The notes beneath the pieces are model-generated. The model had not been told where the DNA came from. It worked only from the letters and a program-made list of their open reading frames with translations, and did not search any database. This document shows, in pieces, positions 6,996-13,092 of a DNA stretch of 13,092 bases; the stretch's first letter is position 1; every line of letters begins with the position of its first letter. The DNA comes from Verrucomicrobiales bacterium (GTDB lineage: Bacteria; Verrucomicrobiota; Verrucomicrobiia; Verrucomicrobiales; DEV007): positions 1-13,092 of the forward strand of contig JABDJT010000291.1 in the NCBI GenBank assembly GCA_013003335.1. Reading direction: 5' to 3'. Both the position numbers and the translations under genes were made by a program.

Positions 6996-7832
6996 TCAGC
7001 GGGTCAAAAGTTCGACCAACTCCGGCCGGATCGTATCGACAATGTTGTTGTGGTGCGCGTTTTTCACTTCGCGAAACTCCACTACCTCACCGCCGATTTC
7101 GCCCAGTTCCCGCCCCATGAAAGCCGGGATCACCGTGTCTGAATCGCCGTGAAAAATCGTGATCTGCGCGCCCGGCAACTCCGCAACTTCAGCGACCCTG
7201 GCGCGATTGTCCCAGCGATGCCGGGCCAGGTTGGAGAGCGGCTTTCCAATCGTTCTTCTGGCCATGTCTTTCATCGACGTGAACGGCGAGAGGGCAATCA
7301 CTTCGCCCCGATTGAGGCGGGATGCGGTTTCAAAAGCCACCGCCGCTCCCAATGAATGTCCGATGAATGAGATGCGATCGATCACCTTGTCTTCCGGCAA
7401 TTCCAAATGCGCTGTCAGCGCGGAAATCGCGCCGTCGACCGTTTTCGCAATTGTCTTCCGGCCCGGCTGCCCTTCCGCCTCCCCGTACCCGGGGTATTCG
7501 ATGAGGAGAAAACCGAAATCGCTTTGAATCTTCGCGGCGGGATCAACCAGCCAGTCCCAGCCCAGCGCGAGCGAAGCATTCCCGCCGGTCATCACCCAGA
7601 TTTTTTCCGGAAGCTTCCCGGAAGGCCCCCGGTAAAAAGCCCGTTGCCTGCCCTGCGATGAATCGAATTCCAGCACTTCGTATCGATCCTGTACCTGTTT
7701 CGCATCGGGTCCATACTGGCGCGGGAAAAAGATCAACCGGTCCTGACCGAGATACAAAAGCCCGCACCCGCACAAAAACAGTGATGTGAGAATCAGCGTC
7801 ATACGAAGGAAAGAACGGCGCAATCGACTCAT
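6996..7832 (-). CDS. Alpha/beta hydrolase, probable lipoprotein or membrane-anchored
   Basis: 278 residues. The N-terminus MSRLRRSFLRMTLILTSLFLCGC has a positively charged stretch, a hydrophobic core and a lipobox-like LCGC with Cys23 as the likely lipidated residue, so the enzyme is probably anchored facing the periplasm. An IFFPRQYG segment is typical of the ABHD/Bem46-like hydrolase group. The nucleophile elbow is GHSLG (Ser160), the acid is probably Asp232 in HGDSDTVIP, and the base is His260 or His261 in KNAHHNN. Substrate unknown; relatives are called serine hydrolases or thioesterases. The start is firm: GGGGAGG lies 4 nt before the ATG, and the ATG overlaps the stop of the AP2-domain gene (ATGA), so the two are translated as a coupled pair. 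Confidence 0.85.
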   Translation of the reverse strand: MSRLRRSFLRMTLILTSLFLCGCGLLYLGQDRLIFFPRQYGPDAKQVQDRYEVLEFDSSQGRQRAFYRGPSGKLPEKIWVMTGGNASLALGWDWLVDPAAKIQSDFGFLLIEYPGYGEAEGQPGRKTIAKTVDGAISALTAHLELPEDKVIDRISFIGHSLGAAVAFETASRLNRGEVIALSPFTSMKDMARRTIGKPLSNLARHRWDNRARVAEVAELPGAQITIFHGDSDTVIPAFMGRELGEIGGEVVEFREVKNAHHNNIVDTIRPELVELLTR

Positions 7833-8281
7833 GAATCCTCCCCGGCCACTCCACTCTCACGGGCTTCGCAGGCAAGGCGGAATGCTTCTTCGTCTCCCAG
7901 TTTCAAAACGGAAAACCGAACCGATTTCCGTTCGCCCCGCCGCGGTGACCAGGTCGCCTGCCAAAAATGATAGCTCGCCCCGTTCGGCCCGGTTTGAGAA
8001 ACGCGCGATACGCCAATCACACCGGACTGATTCCGTTCCGTGATCGCCGAATGAGTTCGGACAGTGGTTCGGCGCTTGCTCACCCTTCGTGCATGAGCCA
8101 GGAGCCGGTCACGGAACTGGCGGGCTCTTTCCAGGGCGCGCTCGGCCCCGTCCCAGGCGGCATCAGAGAAAAATTCCTGGTGCCGCACGCCATTGCGCTG
8201 CAACCGAACCAGCCAGCCGCGCGTTCCCCGATCCGGCTGATCGATCCGGCTGATCGCGTACTCGGGTTGATCCGCATTCAT
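7829..8281 (-). CDS. AP2/ERF-like DNA-binding-domain protein with two modules
   Basis: 150 residues from the ATG at 8281, preceded by GAGG with very short spacing. An upstream in-frame start at 8359 would overlap the preceding gene and adds no recognisable sequence. Module 1 (residues ~10-60) reads ISRID, then GWLVRLQRNG, then EFFSD, then an alpha-helix rich in Arg and Ala ending in RDRLL. Module 2 (~86-142) reads SGVIGVSRV, then YHFWQATWS, then RFSVLKLG and a helix EEAFRLACEARE. The three-strand-plus-helix pattern, the YHFWQA aromatic core and the SGVxGVSR start match the AP2 domain as found in bacteria, where it is known mainly in homing endonucleases and in small stand-alone proteins of Planctomycetota and Verrucomicrobiota. 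No nuclease motif is present. It is likely a DNA-binding protein, perhaps a regulator, sitting between the PHP gene (50-nt gap) and the coupled hydrolase. Confidence 0.75.
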   Translation of the reverse strand: MNADQPEYAISRIDQPDRGTRGWLVRLQRNGVRHQEFFSDAAWDGAERALERARQFRDRLLAHARRVSKRRTTVRTHSAITERNQSGVIGVSRVSQTGPNGASYHFWQATWSPRRGERKSVRFSVLKLGDEEAFRLACEARESGVAGEDS

Positions 8282-8295
8282 CCACCTCAATCTAC

Positions 8296-8314
8296 GATTC
8301 GGTGAAAACGAATC
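8296..8314 (-). other. Small hairpin between PHP and AP2 genes
   Basis: GATTCG and CGAATC form a perfect 6-bp stem with a 7-nt loop in the 50-nt gap between the PHP stop and the AP2 start, read on the minus strand. It is too short and lacks a T-tract to be a firm terminator; it could modulate read-through or message stability within the operon. Confidence 0.3.
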
Positions 8315-8331
8315 AACCCCGCTGGATGAAA

Positions 8332-9573
8332 TTACCGCCACCCCACCGGCTGGGTCCACGCCTGTGTCTTTTGCCCGCGATATGACGGGTTCGGATGGGC
8401 TTTCGACGAAGTCACTGTCACCCGCGCGTAGTAGGCATCTTTTGGAATTTCAAAGCGGACTACGCTTCCCTTGGCAGTCGCAAAAATCTCGCCGATTCCG
8501 GTCTTGCCGTCTTCCGCGGCGGCGTCGTATCCCTTTTTGGTGCCGATCAACTGGCTGGTGAATTCCGCATCACCGTCCGGCTCGATCTCGATTTCAACCA
8601 CCTTCGATTCGGGCACGTAGTGAATCGCTTTCAGTGTCACGCCCGTGCTGGCGTAAAAATCGCCGGCCCGCATCGCCAATACGAGCGAATCTCCATCCAA
8701 CTTGTCTGCGGCCACCATCACCCAGCCCCGACCGGGGGAAACGTCGCCTCCGTGATAGGTGTGGGAGTCATCCGTCGCGACTCCAAAAAGCGGTTCGGCC
8801 TGCATTTCAGCTATTCGGATCGTGTTGGCGATATCCCAAATTTCCTGGTCTCCCGGGCGCTCTTTTTCCTCGCTGCCGAGATGATTGATTCCCGGATGGC
8901 CATTGTAGACCTCGAAAAACCGCTCTTCCGCCACCGCGGCGAGATCCTCTGCAGTGATGGCCCACTGAAAATTCGGGTGATTCAAATGGGTCATGACCGG
9001 ACGACCGATCTTCTTTTCCTGTTCCGCGACGGCTTGCAGCGTCTGACGCATCACATCCACGGTTGGCATTTCCTTGCTTTTGATCGACGGAATTTTCGAT
9101 TCGAGATTGATCGCGTTGATATGAACAGGGCCACTCTTCGAACGGCCGGAAATTTCCTCGGCTTTCACAATCAGGAATTTCCCCGGTTCTTCAAATTGTC
9201 CGCGAAACTCCTCCAGTGTCTTCAAAATCACCCCCTCCATCTCATTGCGGGTTTCGCGCTTCACCCAGTCCTTGCCGAATCGCGCTTCACATTTCTCCAC
9301 TGCGCCGCGGCCCAACCCTTTCTGCCGTTTGCGGATCGCGTCGAGGGCCATCCACTTTTCGCCCTCGGCCAGGATGTCGTGATCACTCAATGCGATAAAG
9401 TCGTACCCATTCTTGTGGTAATAATCGACGATCATCTCCGGGAAATCATTCCCGTCACTCCACAACGAATGAGTGTGGGTGTTGCCCTTGTAGTATCGCT
9501 TTTGGGCGTTGGCCGGATTTTGAAAAAGGAGAAGCGCGAGCGCTGCAGTAACCAGGAAATGGAGACGAGTCAT
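8332..9573 (-). CDS. Exported PHP-domain metal-dependent phosphoesterase-like protein
   Basis: 413 residues with signal peptide MTRLHFLVTAALALLLFQNPANA (cleavage likely before QKRYY). The PHP motifs appear in order: NTHTHSLWSDG with His33, His35 and Asp40; ALSDHD with Asp64 and His65; KAEEIS with Glu140; HINAIN (His151); HLNHPN (His196, His199); YNGHPG (His226); and TDDSHTYH with Asp268 or Asp269 and His271. These would bind the metal cluster used for phosphoester hydrolysis. The last ~110 residues (after ~300) form a beta-rich extension not part of the PHP core. Cytoplasmic PHP enzymes include histidinol phosphatase and polymerase exonuclease domains; the export signal and tail make this a different, secreted subgroup with unknown substrate. 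It is first in a likely PHP-AP2-hydrolase operon. A 410-codon open frame on the opposite strand is a compositional shadow. Confidence 0.85.
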   Translation of the reverse strand: MTRLHFLVTAALALLLFQNPANAQKRYYKGNTHTHSLWSDGNDFPEMIVDYYHKNGYDFIALSDHDILAEGEKWMALDAIRKRQKGLGRGAVEKCEARFGKDWVKRETRNEMEGVILKTLEEFRGQFEEPGKFLIVKAEEISGRSKSGPVHINAINLESKIPSIKSKEMPTVDVMRQTLQAVAEQEKKIGRPVMTHLNHPNFQWAITAEDLAAVAEERFFEVYNGHPGINHLGSEEKERPGDQEIWDIANTIRIAEMQAEPLFGVATDDSHTYHGGDVSPGRGWVMVAADKLDGDSLVLAMRAGDFYASTGVTLKAIHYVPESKVVEIEIEPDGDAEFTSQLIGTKKGYDAAAEDGKTGIGEIFATAKGSVVRFEIPKDAYYARVTVTSSKAHPNPSYRGQKTQAWTQPVGWR

Positions 9574-9637
9574 GCCACGACCGTAGCAGGAAACTCCCGT
9601 TCAAAACAAAGGTTCCGACGGACGTGATACCGCCGCC

Positions 9638-9651
9638 CGAACCCGGGTTCG
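9638..9651. promoter_or_regulatory. 14-bp perfect palindrome, possible operator
   Basis: CGAACCCGGGTTCG is a perfect palindrome 64 nt upstream of the PHP gene start, directly beside repeat copy 2. Its CGAAC-N4-GTTCG form matches the Gram-positive type LexA box pattern and resembles inverted operators in general. No promoter elements could be paired with it, so the operator role is a hypothesis. Confidence 0.35.
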
Positions 9652-9693
9652 ATCGAACAGGGTCTGTTCGGAGAACATACCCTGTTGGTTCGT
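9650..9693 (-). repeat. Intergenic inverted repeat, copy 2, with strong nested hairpin
   Basis: This lies 13 nt after the DUF1501 stop. Inside it, 9656-9686 can fold as AACAGGGT paired with ACCCTGTT (8 bp), one mismatch, then TGTTC paired with GAACA (5 bp) over a GGA loop. An alternative fold pairs CGAACA with TGTTCG at 9654-9670. No T-run follows on the minus strand, so a standard intrinsic terminator is doubtful. It aligns with copy 1 at 2764-2807 and sits at nearly the same distances from the flanking genes. The remainder of the 133-nt gap (9574-9637) has no recognised signal. Confidence 0.55.
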
Positions 9694-9706
9694 TTGGGGG
9701 GCCGGT

Positions 9707-11176
9707 CTAGCCGAAAAGCGATTCGACGTATTCGGCTTTGACCAACTCGCGGGGCTGATTGAGGTGATTGTAAACGATCGTCTGCGGATCAATGCCCATG
9801 GAGTGATAAATCGTGGCCAGAATCTCTGTCGGGTGAACCGGGTCTTCCGCGGGAGCGGAACCGGTTTTGTCGGATTTTCCGTGAACAGCTCCGCGCTTCA
9901 CTCCGGCACCGCCGATGACGGAGGTGTAGCAATATGGCCAGTGATCGCGGCCGTCTGCGCTGTTGTTGTTCCCGGAAGTGGAAATTCCCCGTTCCGGGCT
10001 GCGGCCGAATTCTCCAATCGCAACGACGAGCGTTTCGTCGAGCATTCCCCGATCATCAAGATCTTCAAACAGCGCGGAAAGGCCGGCGTCGAGCATCGGA
10101 CCTGACTGATCTTTCATCCGCTTGGGCAAGCCGGAGTGGTGATCCCAGCTGTGATTGTCAGAGTTGGCGACTTTCGGCCAAATCACCTCCACCACTTTCG
10201 TGCCGGCTTCGACAAGTCGGCGGGCGAGGAGGCAGCTCTGGCCAAAGGTGTTTCGACCGTAGCGATCACGCATTTTTTCGGTCTCAGCCTCCATGTTGAA
10301 GGCATCGCGGGCCCGGCCGGAAACGATCAGGTTCAGGGCCTTGTCGTAGTATTCGTCGAGGTTGTAATTTTCGACTGCTTTCTCGATTTCCGGCATTTGG
10401 TCGGTGAGGGCGGAGCGCAATTTCGCGCGGCGCTTGAGGCGAAGGGAAAAGACGTCAGGACGGAGCTGAAGGTCATCGACACGAAGCGACTCCATCTTGT
10501 CCATTTTCAGATCGTCGCCGTCGGGGAAGAGGTAATACGGATCGTATGCTTTCCCGAGGAATCCGGCAGTGCCGCCCTTATTGACGACGTTGGATTCCTG
10601 GAGCGGACGCGGCATCACCACGAAGGGAAGCATCGGCTCGTCGGTCGGCTTGAGACGAATGATATTTGATCCAAAGTTCGGGAAATCTTTCGGTGAAGGC
10701 GGCTCGAGCTGGCCGGACGGACTGACTTTATCCGTCGTGTAACCGGTCATGATCTGGTAGATCGCGGCGGTGTGATTGAACAGGCCATTGGGCGTGTAGC
10801 TCATCGACTGCACAGTGGTGAATTTGTCATTCACCTTGGCCAGCTTCGGCAGAATCTCGGTGTATTGGCAACCGTCGACCTTCGTGTTGATCGGCTTGAA
10901 AATGGATCGCACGTTGTCTGGCGCATCGGGCTTGGGATCCCACAAGTCAAGGTGACTCGGACCGCCCTGGAGGTAAATCATGATCACAGACTTGGCTTTG
11001 CCCCATCCGGGTCGGCCGACCAGCGCGGAATTGGCGCTCGCGTTCTGAACGGCGAGGATGTTGTTGAGGGTCATCCCGAGCATTCCGGCACCCCCGACAC
11101 GCAGAAAATCTCGGCGTCCGGGTTTGAGGTGCGGGTCGCACAGGTCTTTGGCAATTTCTCCGGGGACTCTAAACAT
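9707..11176 (-). CDS. DUF1501 family protein, Tat-exported
   Basis: 489 residues. The N-terminus has a twin-arginine signal, GRRDFLRVGGAGMLGM (residues 20-35), implying export as a folded protein. Family landmarks are IYLQGGPSHLDLWDPK (67-82), NHSWDHHS (341-348), GEFGRSPE (388-395), GRDHWPYCY (409-417) and DPVHPTEILATIYHSMGID (445-463). DUF1501 proteins have an alkaline-phosphatase/sulfatase-like fold and are very common in Planctomycetota and Verrucomicrobiota. They are usually encoded next to a DUF1549/DUF1553 cytochrome-like partner, and their reaction is unproven. No such partner is adjacent here: the AAA+ gene lies 73 nt upstream on the same strand and the PHP gene 133 nt downstream. The ATG at 11176 has only a weak upstream AG-rich sequence. 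The length and all motifs look intact. Confidence 0.93.
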   Translation of the reverse strand: MFRVPGEIAKDLCDPHLKPGRRDFLRVGGAGMLGMTLNNILAVQNASANSALVGRPGWGKAKSVIMIYLQGGPSHLDLWDPKPDAPDNVRSIFKPINTKVDGCQYTEILPKLAKVNDKFTTVQSMSYTPNGLFNHTAAIYQIMTGYTTDKVSPSGQLEPPSPKDFPNFGSNIIRLKPTDEPMLPFVVMPRPLQESNVVNKGGTAGFLGKAYDPYYLFPDGDDLKMDKMESLRVDDLQLRPDVFSLRLKRRAKLRSALTDQMPEIEKAVENYNLDEYYDKALNLIVSGRARDAFNMEAETEKMRDRYGRNTFGQSCLLARRLVEAGTKVVEVIWPKVANSDNHSWDHHSGLPKRMKDQSGPMLDAGLSALFEDLDDRGMLDETLVVAIGEFGRSPERGISTSGNNNSADGRDHWPYCYTSVIGGAGVKRGAVHGKSDKTGSAPAEDPVHPTEILATIYHSMGIDPQTIVYNHLNQPRELVKAEYVESLFG

Positions 11177-11249
11177 GGCTCTGAGGGTAGATTTCGCACC
11201 AAGCGTATGGATTTTTCAAGCAGCCGTCAACTGGCGTGATTCCAGTGAT

Positions 11250-13092
11250 TTACTGCAAAAAGCGGGTCGCTTCCATCACCGCCGCGTCGCGGATTAACTC
11301 GATCAGGGCGCCTGTGGAGAATTCCCAGGGCAGTTTCTTCCCATCTGTTTCGGGCGAACTCCCGAGGCCTGAATCCCGCATGCGGCGGGCTTCGTGGTCC
11401 CAGTTGCGACGAACGACCAGGTGTTTCCAGTCGTAATTCAACAGCATATCCTCCGGCAGCCATGCATTTTCGAGGCTCTCGCCTTCGTCAAAATAGGCGA
11501 TCGCGAGACTGGATTTTTCCCCGGCGGGATCTTTGAAAGTGTGAAGTCCAACCTCCCGCCCAAAGAACAGGAGAGCGTGTTTCCCTGAGAACTCGATCGC
11601 CAGCGCGCCAAAATCTTCCGGCTGTTGCATCAACAGGTTTTCCCGTTCCGATTTTTTCGCCGGGACGACTGGACGGGATCGCGGGTTGTCCGGCCCCGGC
11701 TGGCCTTCCACGGTCCGGTCATCCGGATGGACTTGTTCTTCGTCCGGGTGCTTTTGCCAGTAACCGGCCCGCCAGGAGCAGCCAAGTTCCTCCGCGACCT
11801 CGCAATACGCCGAGGCCTGTTCAAACAAAAGCGATTCGCTGTCGGATTTTAGAATCAACACCACTTTCGCCGGCAGATTCCGGACGCTGGAATAGGCATC
11901 CAGCAGGCTCCCGGTAAATTCGGCTTCATCCGGAACATCCTCGACGGCCGCTTCAAACGCGGACGTTGGTTCTTCCCGAAATCCGGCCAACAACAGCCGC
12001 TCTTCCGCTTTCAAAATCCGTTCCTGCTGATTTTCGATCGACTGGATCAACTCTTCGAGGTCGTGCAGTCGCTGGTGATCTTCCGGTTTGGCATCTTTCC
12101 GCTCTTTTCGGGACCAGACCCGCTTGCGGGCGCTCTGCAATTCGCTCATCAGGCTGCTGGCAGCGAGTTGCTGGAATTTTCTCCTTACCCCGGAGGTGGA
12201 CACGCCCCACTCACCCCGAAGCGAACCGCCCCCTTCGGACCCGTCTGTTGCGGCTCGAAACTGGAATTCCAATCCCTCCTCCCCTTCCCCGATCATTTCG
12301 AGAAATCCGTTCTCGCATTCTCTTTCTCCCTGGCTGCACAGGAATTCGGAAACCGGTGCCAGCAGGCGGGCCTCGATCGTTCCTTTCAACGGTCGCGCGC
12401 CGTATCGCGGATCATATCCCTCGTCCGCCAGCACGCCGATAAATTCGTCCGGCACGATCAGCGACAGGTTCCGGTTTCGAAGGCCGTCCCGATACTCCGC
12501 CAACCCGACCTCGCGCTTTACCACTGCCCGCACCGCTTCCCGGTTTAGCGGTAAAAAGGGCACAATCCGGTCGATTCGATTGAAAAACTCCGGGCGGAAA
12601 TTTTTCTTCACCGCCCCGGTAAAGTGATCTGTCGCCACGGTGGCCACATCGGTTTCCGGATCAAAAAATCCGGGCCTCGAGGTCCGAAATTCGCGGGCCC
12701 CGAGATTCGATGTCAGAATGATGATTGCGTTGGAAAAATCTGCCAGGCGCCCCGCACCGTCGGTCAGGCGCGCTTCGCCCAGCACCTGCAAAAAAAGATC
12801 GTAGACCGTGGAATCCGCCTTTTCGAACTCGTCCAACAGCAGCACCGAAAACGGCTGGTCACGCATCTGGGCCGTCAGGATTCCCTCCTCCTCATTTCGT
12901 CCGCCGGCCGCCAGGCGACCTGCGCTTCCCGGCGTGGAATACTCGCTCATGTCCAGTCGAATCAGCCGGTCTTTCGCTCCATAGAAAAACTCCGCCAGCG
13001 TTTTGGCCAACTCAGTTTTCCCGACTCCGGTCGGGCCGATAAACAGGAACGACGCCAGTGGTTTGCCCGGCCGTGTCAGCCTGGCCTTGATC
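11250..13092 (-). CDS. ClpB/ClpA-type AAA+ ATPase fused to a coiled coil and a release-factor PCRF-like domain (5' partial)
   Basis: The frame is open to the window edge, so the N-terminus is missing; 613 residues are visible (numbered from codon 13091). The AAA+ module has Walker A GPTGVGKT (19-26), Walker B VLLLDEFEKA (83-92), sensor 1 ILTSNLGA (125-132), an arginine finger in FFNRID (Arg172) and sensor 2 GYDPRYGARPLKG, as in the second nucleotide-binding domain of ClpB/ClpA. The pore-loop region (~59-79) is shorter than usual and lacks GYVG. Next come a charged coiled coil (~302-372) and a region (~373-535) resembling the PCRF domain of release factors RF1/RF2: LLFEQASAYCEVAEELG, then ALAIEFSGKHALLFFGREVGLHTF, then SSLAIAYF. 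A Pro/Asp-rich insert of about 30 residues splits it. No GGQ motif follows, so it cannot hydrolyse peptidyl-tRNA in the usual way. Cytoplasmic; a role at ribosomes is inference. Confidence 0.82.
   Translation of the reverse strand, partial: IKARLTRPGKPLASFLFIGPTGVGKTELAKTLAEFFYGAKDRLIRLDMSEYSTPGSAGRLAAGGRNEEEGILTAQMRDQPFSVLLLDEFEKADSTVYDLFLQVLGEARLTDGAGRLADFSNAIIILTSNLGAREFRTSRPGFFDPETDVATVATDHFTGAVKKNFRPEFFNRIDRIVPFLPLNREAVRAVVKREVGLAEYRDGLRNRNLSLIVPDEFIGVLADEGYDPRYGARPLKGTIEARLLAPVSEFLCSQGERECENGFLEMIGEGEEGLEFQFRAATDGSEGGGSLRGEWGVSTSGVRRKFQQLAASSLMSELQSARKRVWSRKERKDAKPEDHQRLHDLEELIQSIENQQERILKAEERLLLAGFREEPTSAFEAAVEDVPDEAEFTGSLLDAYSSVRNLPAKVVLILKSDSESLLFEQASAYCEVAEELGCSWRAGYWQKHPDEEQVHPDDRTVEGQPGPDNPRSRPVVPAKKSERENLLMQQPEDFGALAIEFSGKHALLFFGREVGLHTFKDPAGEKSSLAIAYFDEGESLENAWLPEDMLLNYDWKHLVVRRNWDHEARRMRDSGLGSSPETDGKKLPWEFSTGALIELIRDAAVMEATRFLQ

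Noticed and set aside
8229..8254. 13-bp direct tandem repeat (cgatccggctgat, two copies)
   Set aside because: It lies in the AP2 gene and encodes the conserved ISRID motif and the residues after it. Its length is not a multiple of three, so it is most likely a coincidence of codon choice.
8395..9627. Long + strand open frame of about 410 codons opposite the PHP gene
   Set aside because: It is antisense to a gene with complete PHP motifs and a signal peptide. Its own translation has no recognisable motif and a composition typical of GC-rich antisense frames.
9656..9686. Intrinsic terminator for the DUF1501 gene
   Set aside because: The hairpin is strong, but the minus strand has no T-run after it, so it is recorded as a repeat or structure rather than a terminator.
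10136..10669. + strand open frame opposite the DUF1501 gene
   Set aside because: It is a shadow of a clearly conserved DUF1501 coding frame.
12855..13092. Classification of the last gene as an ordinary ClpB chaperone
   Set aside because: The pore loop is altered and the C-terminal half is a coiled coil plus PCRF-like region not found in ClpB.

Overview
The window is GC-rich (about 60% by eye), gene-dense chromosomal DNA that most resembles a member of the Planctomycetota-Verrucomicrobiota group, with Verrucomicrobiota favoured. The basis is family content: a DUF1501 protein with a Tat signal, PQQ-like propellers joined to a methyltransferase module, a bacterial AP2-domain protein, a secreted PHP-domain protein and a sulfotransferase. 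No rRNA, tRNA, CRISPR array, insertion sequence or phage gene was seen. Nine coding regions are supported; the first and last run off the window edges.

Layout. On the + strand, positions 1-2750 hold two translationally coupled beta-propeller genes. The first is a 5'-truncated protein that begins inside a SAM-methyltransferase-like module and continues as a PQQ-like propeller. The second is an exported stand-alone propeller. A + strand gene at 2886-4760 encodes an exported protein with two alpha/beta-hydrolase domains in tandem. It converges, with a 4-nt gap, on a minus-strand gene for an exported NGN-repeat propeller (4765-5712). That gene is divergent from a cytoplasmic sulfotransferase (5822-6988). 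The sulfotransferase converges, with a 7-nt gap, on a minus-strand three-gene cluster. In reading order this is an exported PHP-domain protein (9573-8332), a two-module AP2-domain protein (8281-7829) and, ATGA-coupled to it, a lipoprotein-like alpha/beta hydrolase (7832-6996). Upstream on the same strand lie a Tat-exported DUF1501 protein (11176-9707) and the 3' part of a large AAA+ gene (13092-11250).

The most unusual gene is the last one. Its AAA+ module is clearly of the second ClpB/ClpA nucleotide-binding type, but the usual GYVG pore loop is missing. After it come a coiled coil and a region resembling the PCRF domain of peptide-chain release factors, without a GGQ motif. This suggests an AAA+ machine that docks on ribosomes or a translation factor rather than a generic disaggregase; that function is inference.

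The two longest intergenic gaps (135 and 133 nt) share an imperfect inverted-repeat element of about 44 bp. It begins 13 nt after the upstream stop codon and ends 76-78 nt before the next start, in the same orientation relative to the genes. It may be a 3'-UTR structure, an operator or a dispersed intergenic repeat. Most products apart from the AAA+ protein, the sulfotransferase and the AP2 protein carry export signals, so the region mainly serves the periplasm or cell envelope.
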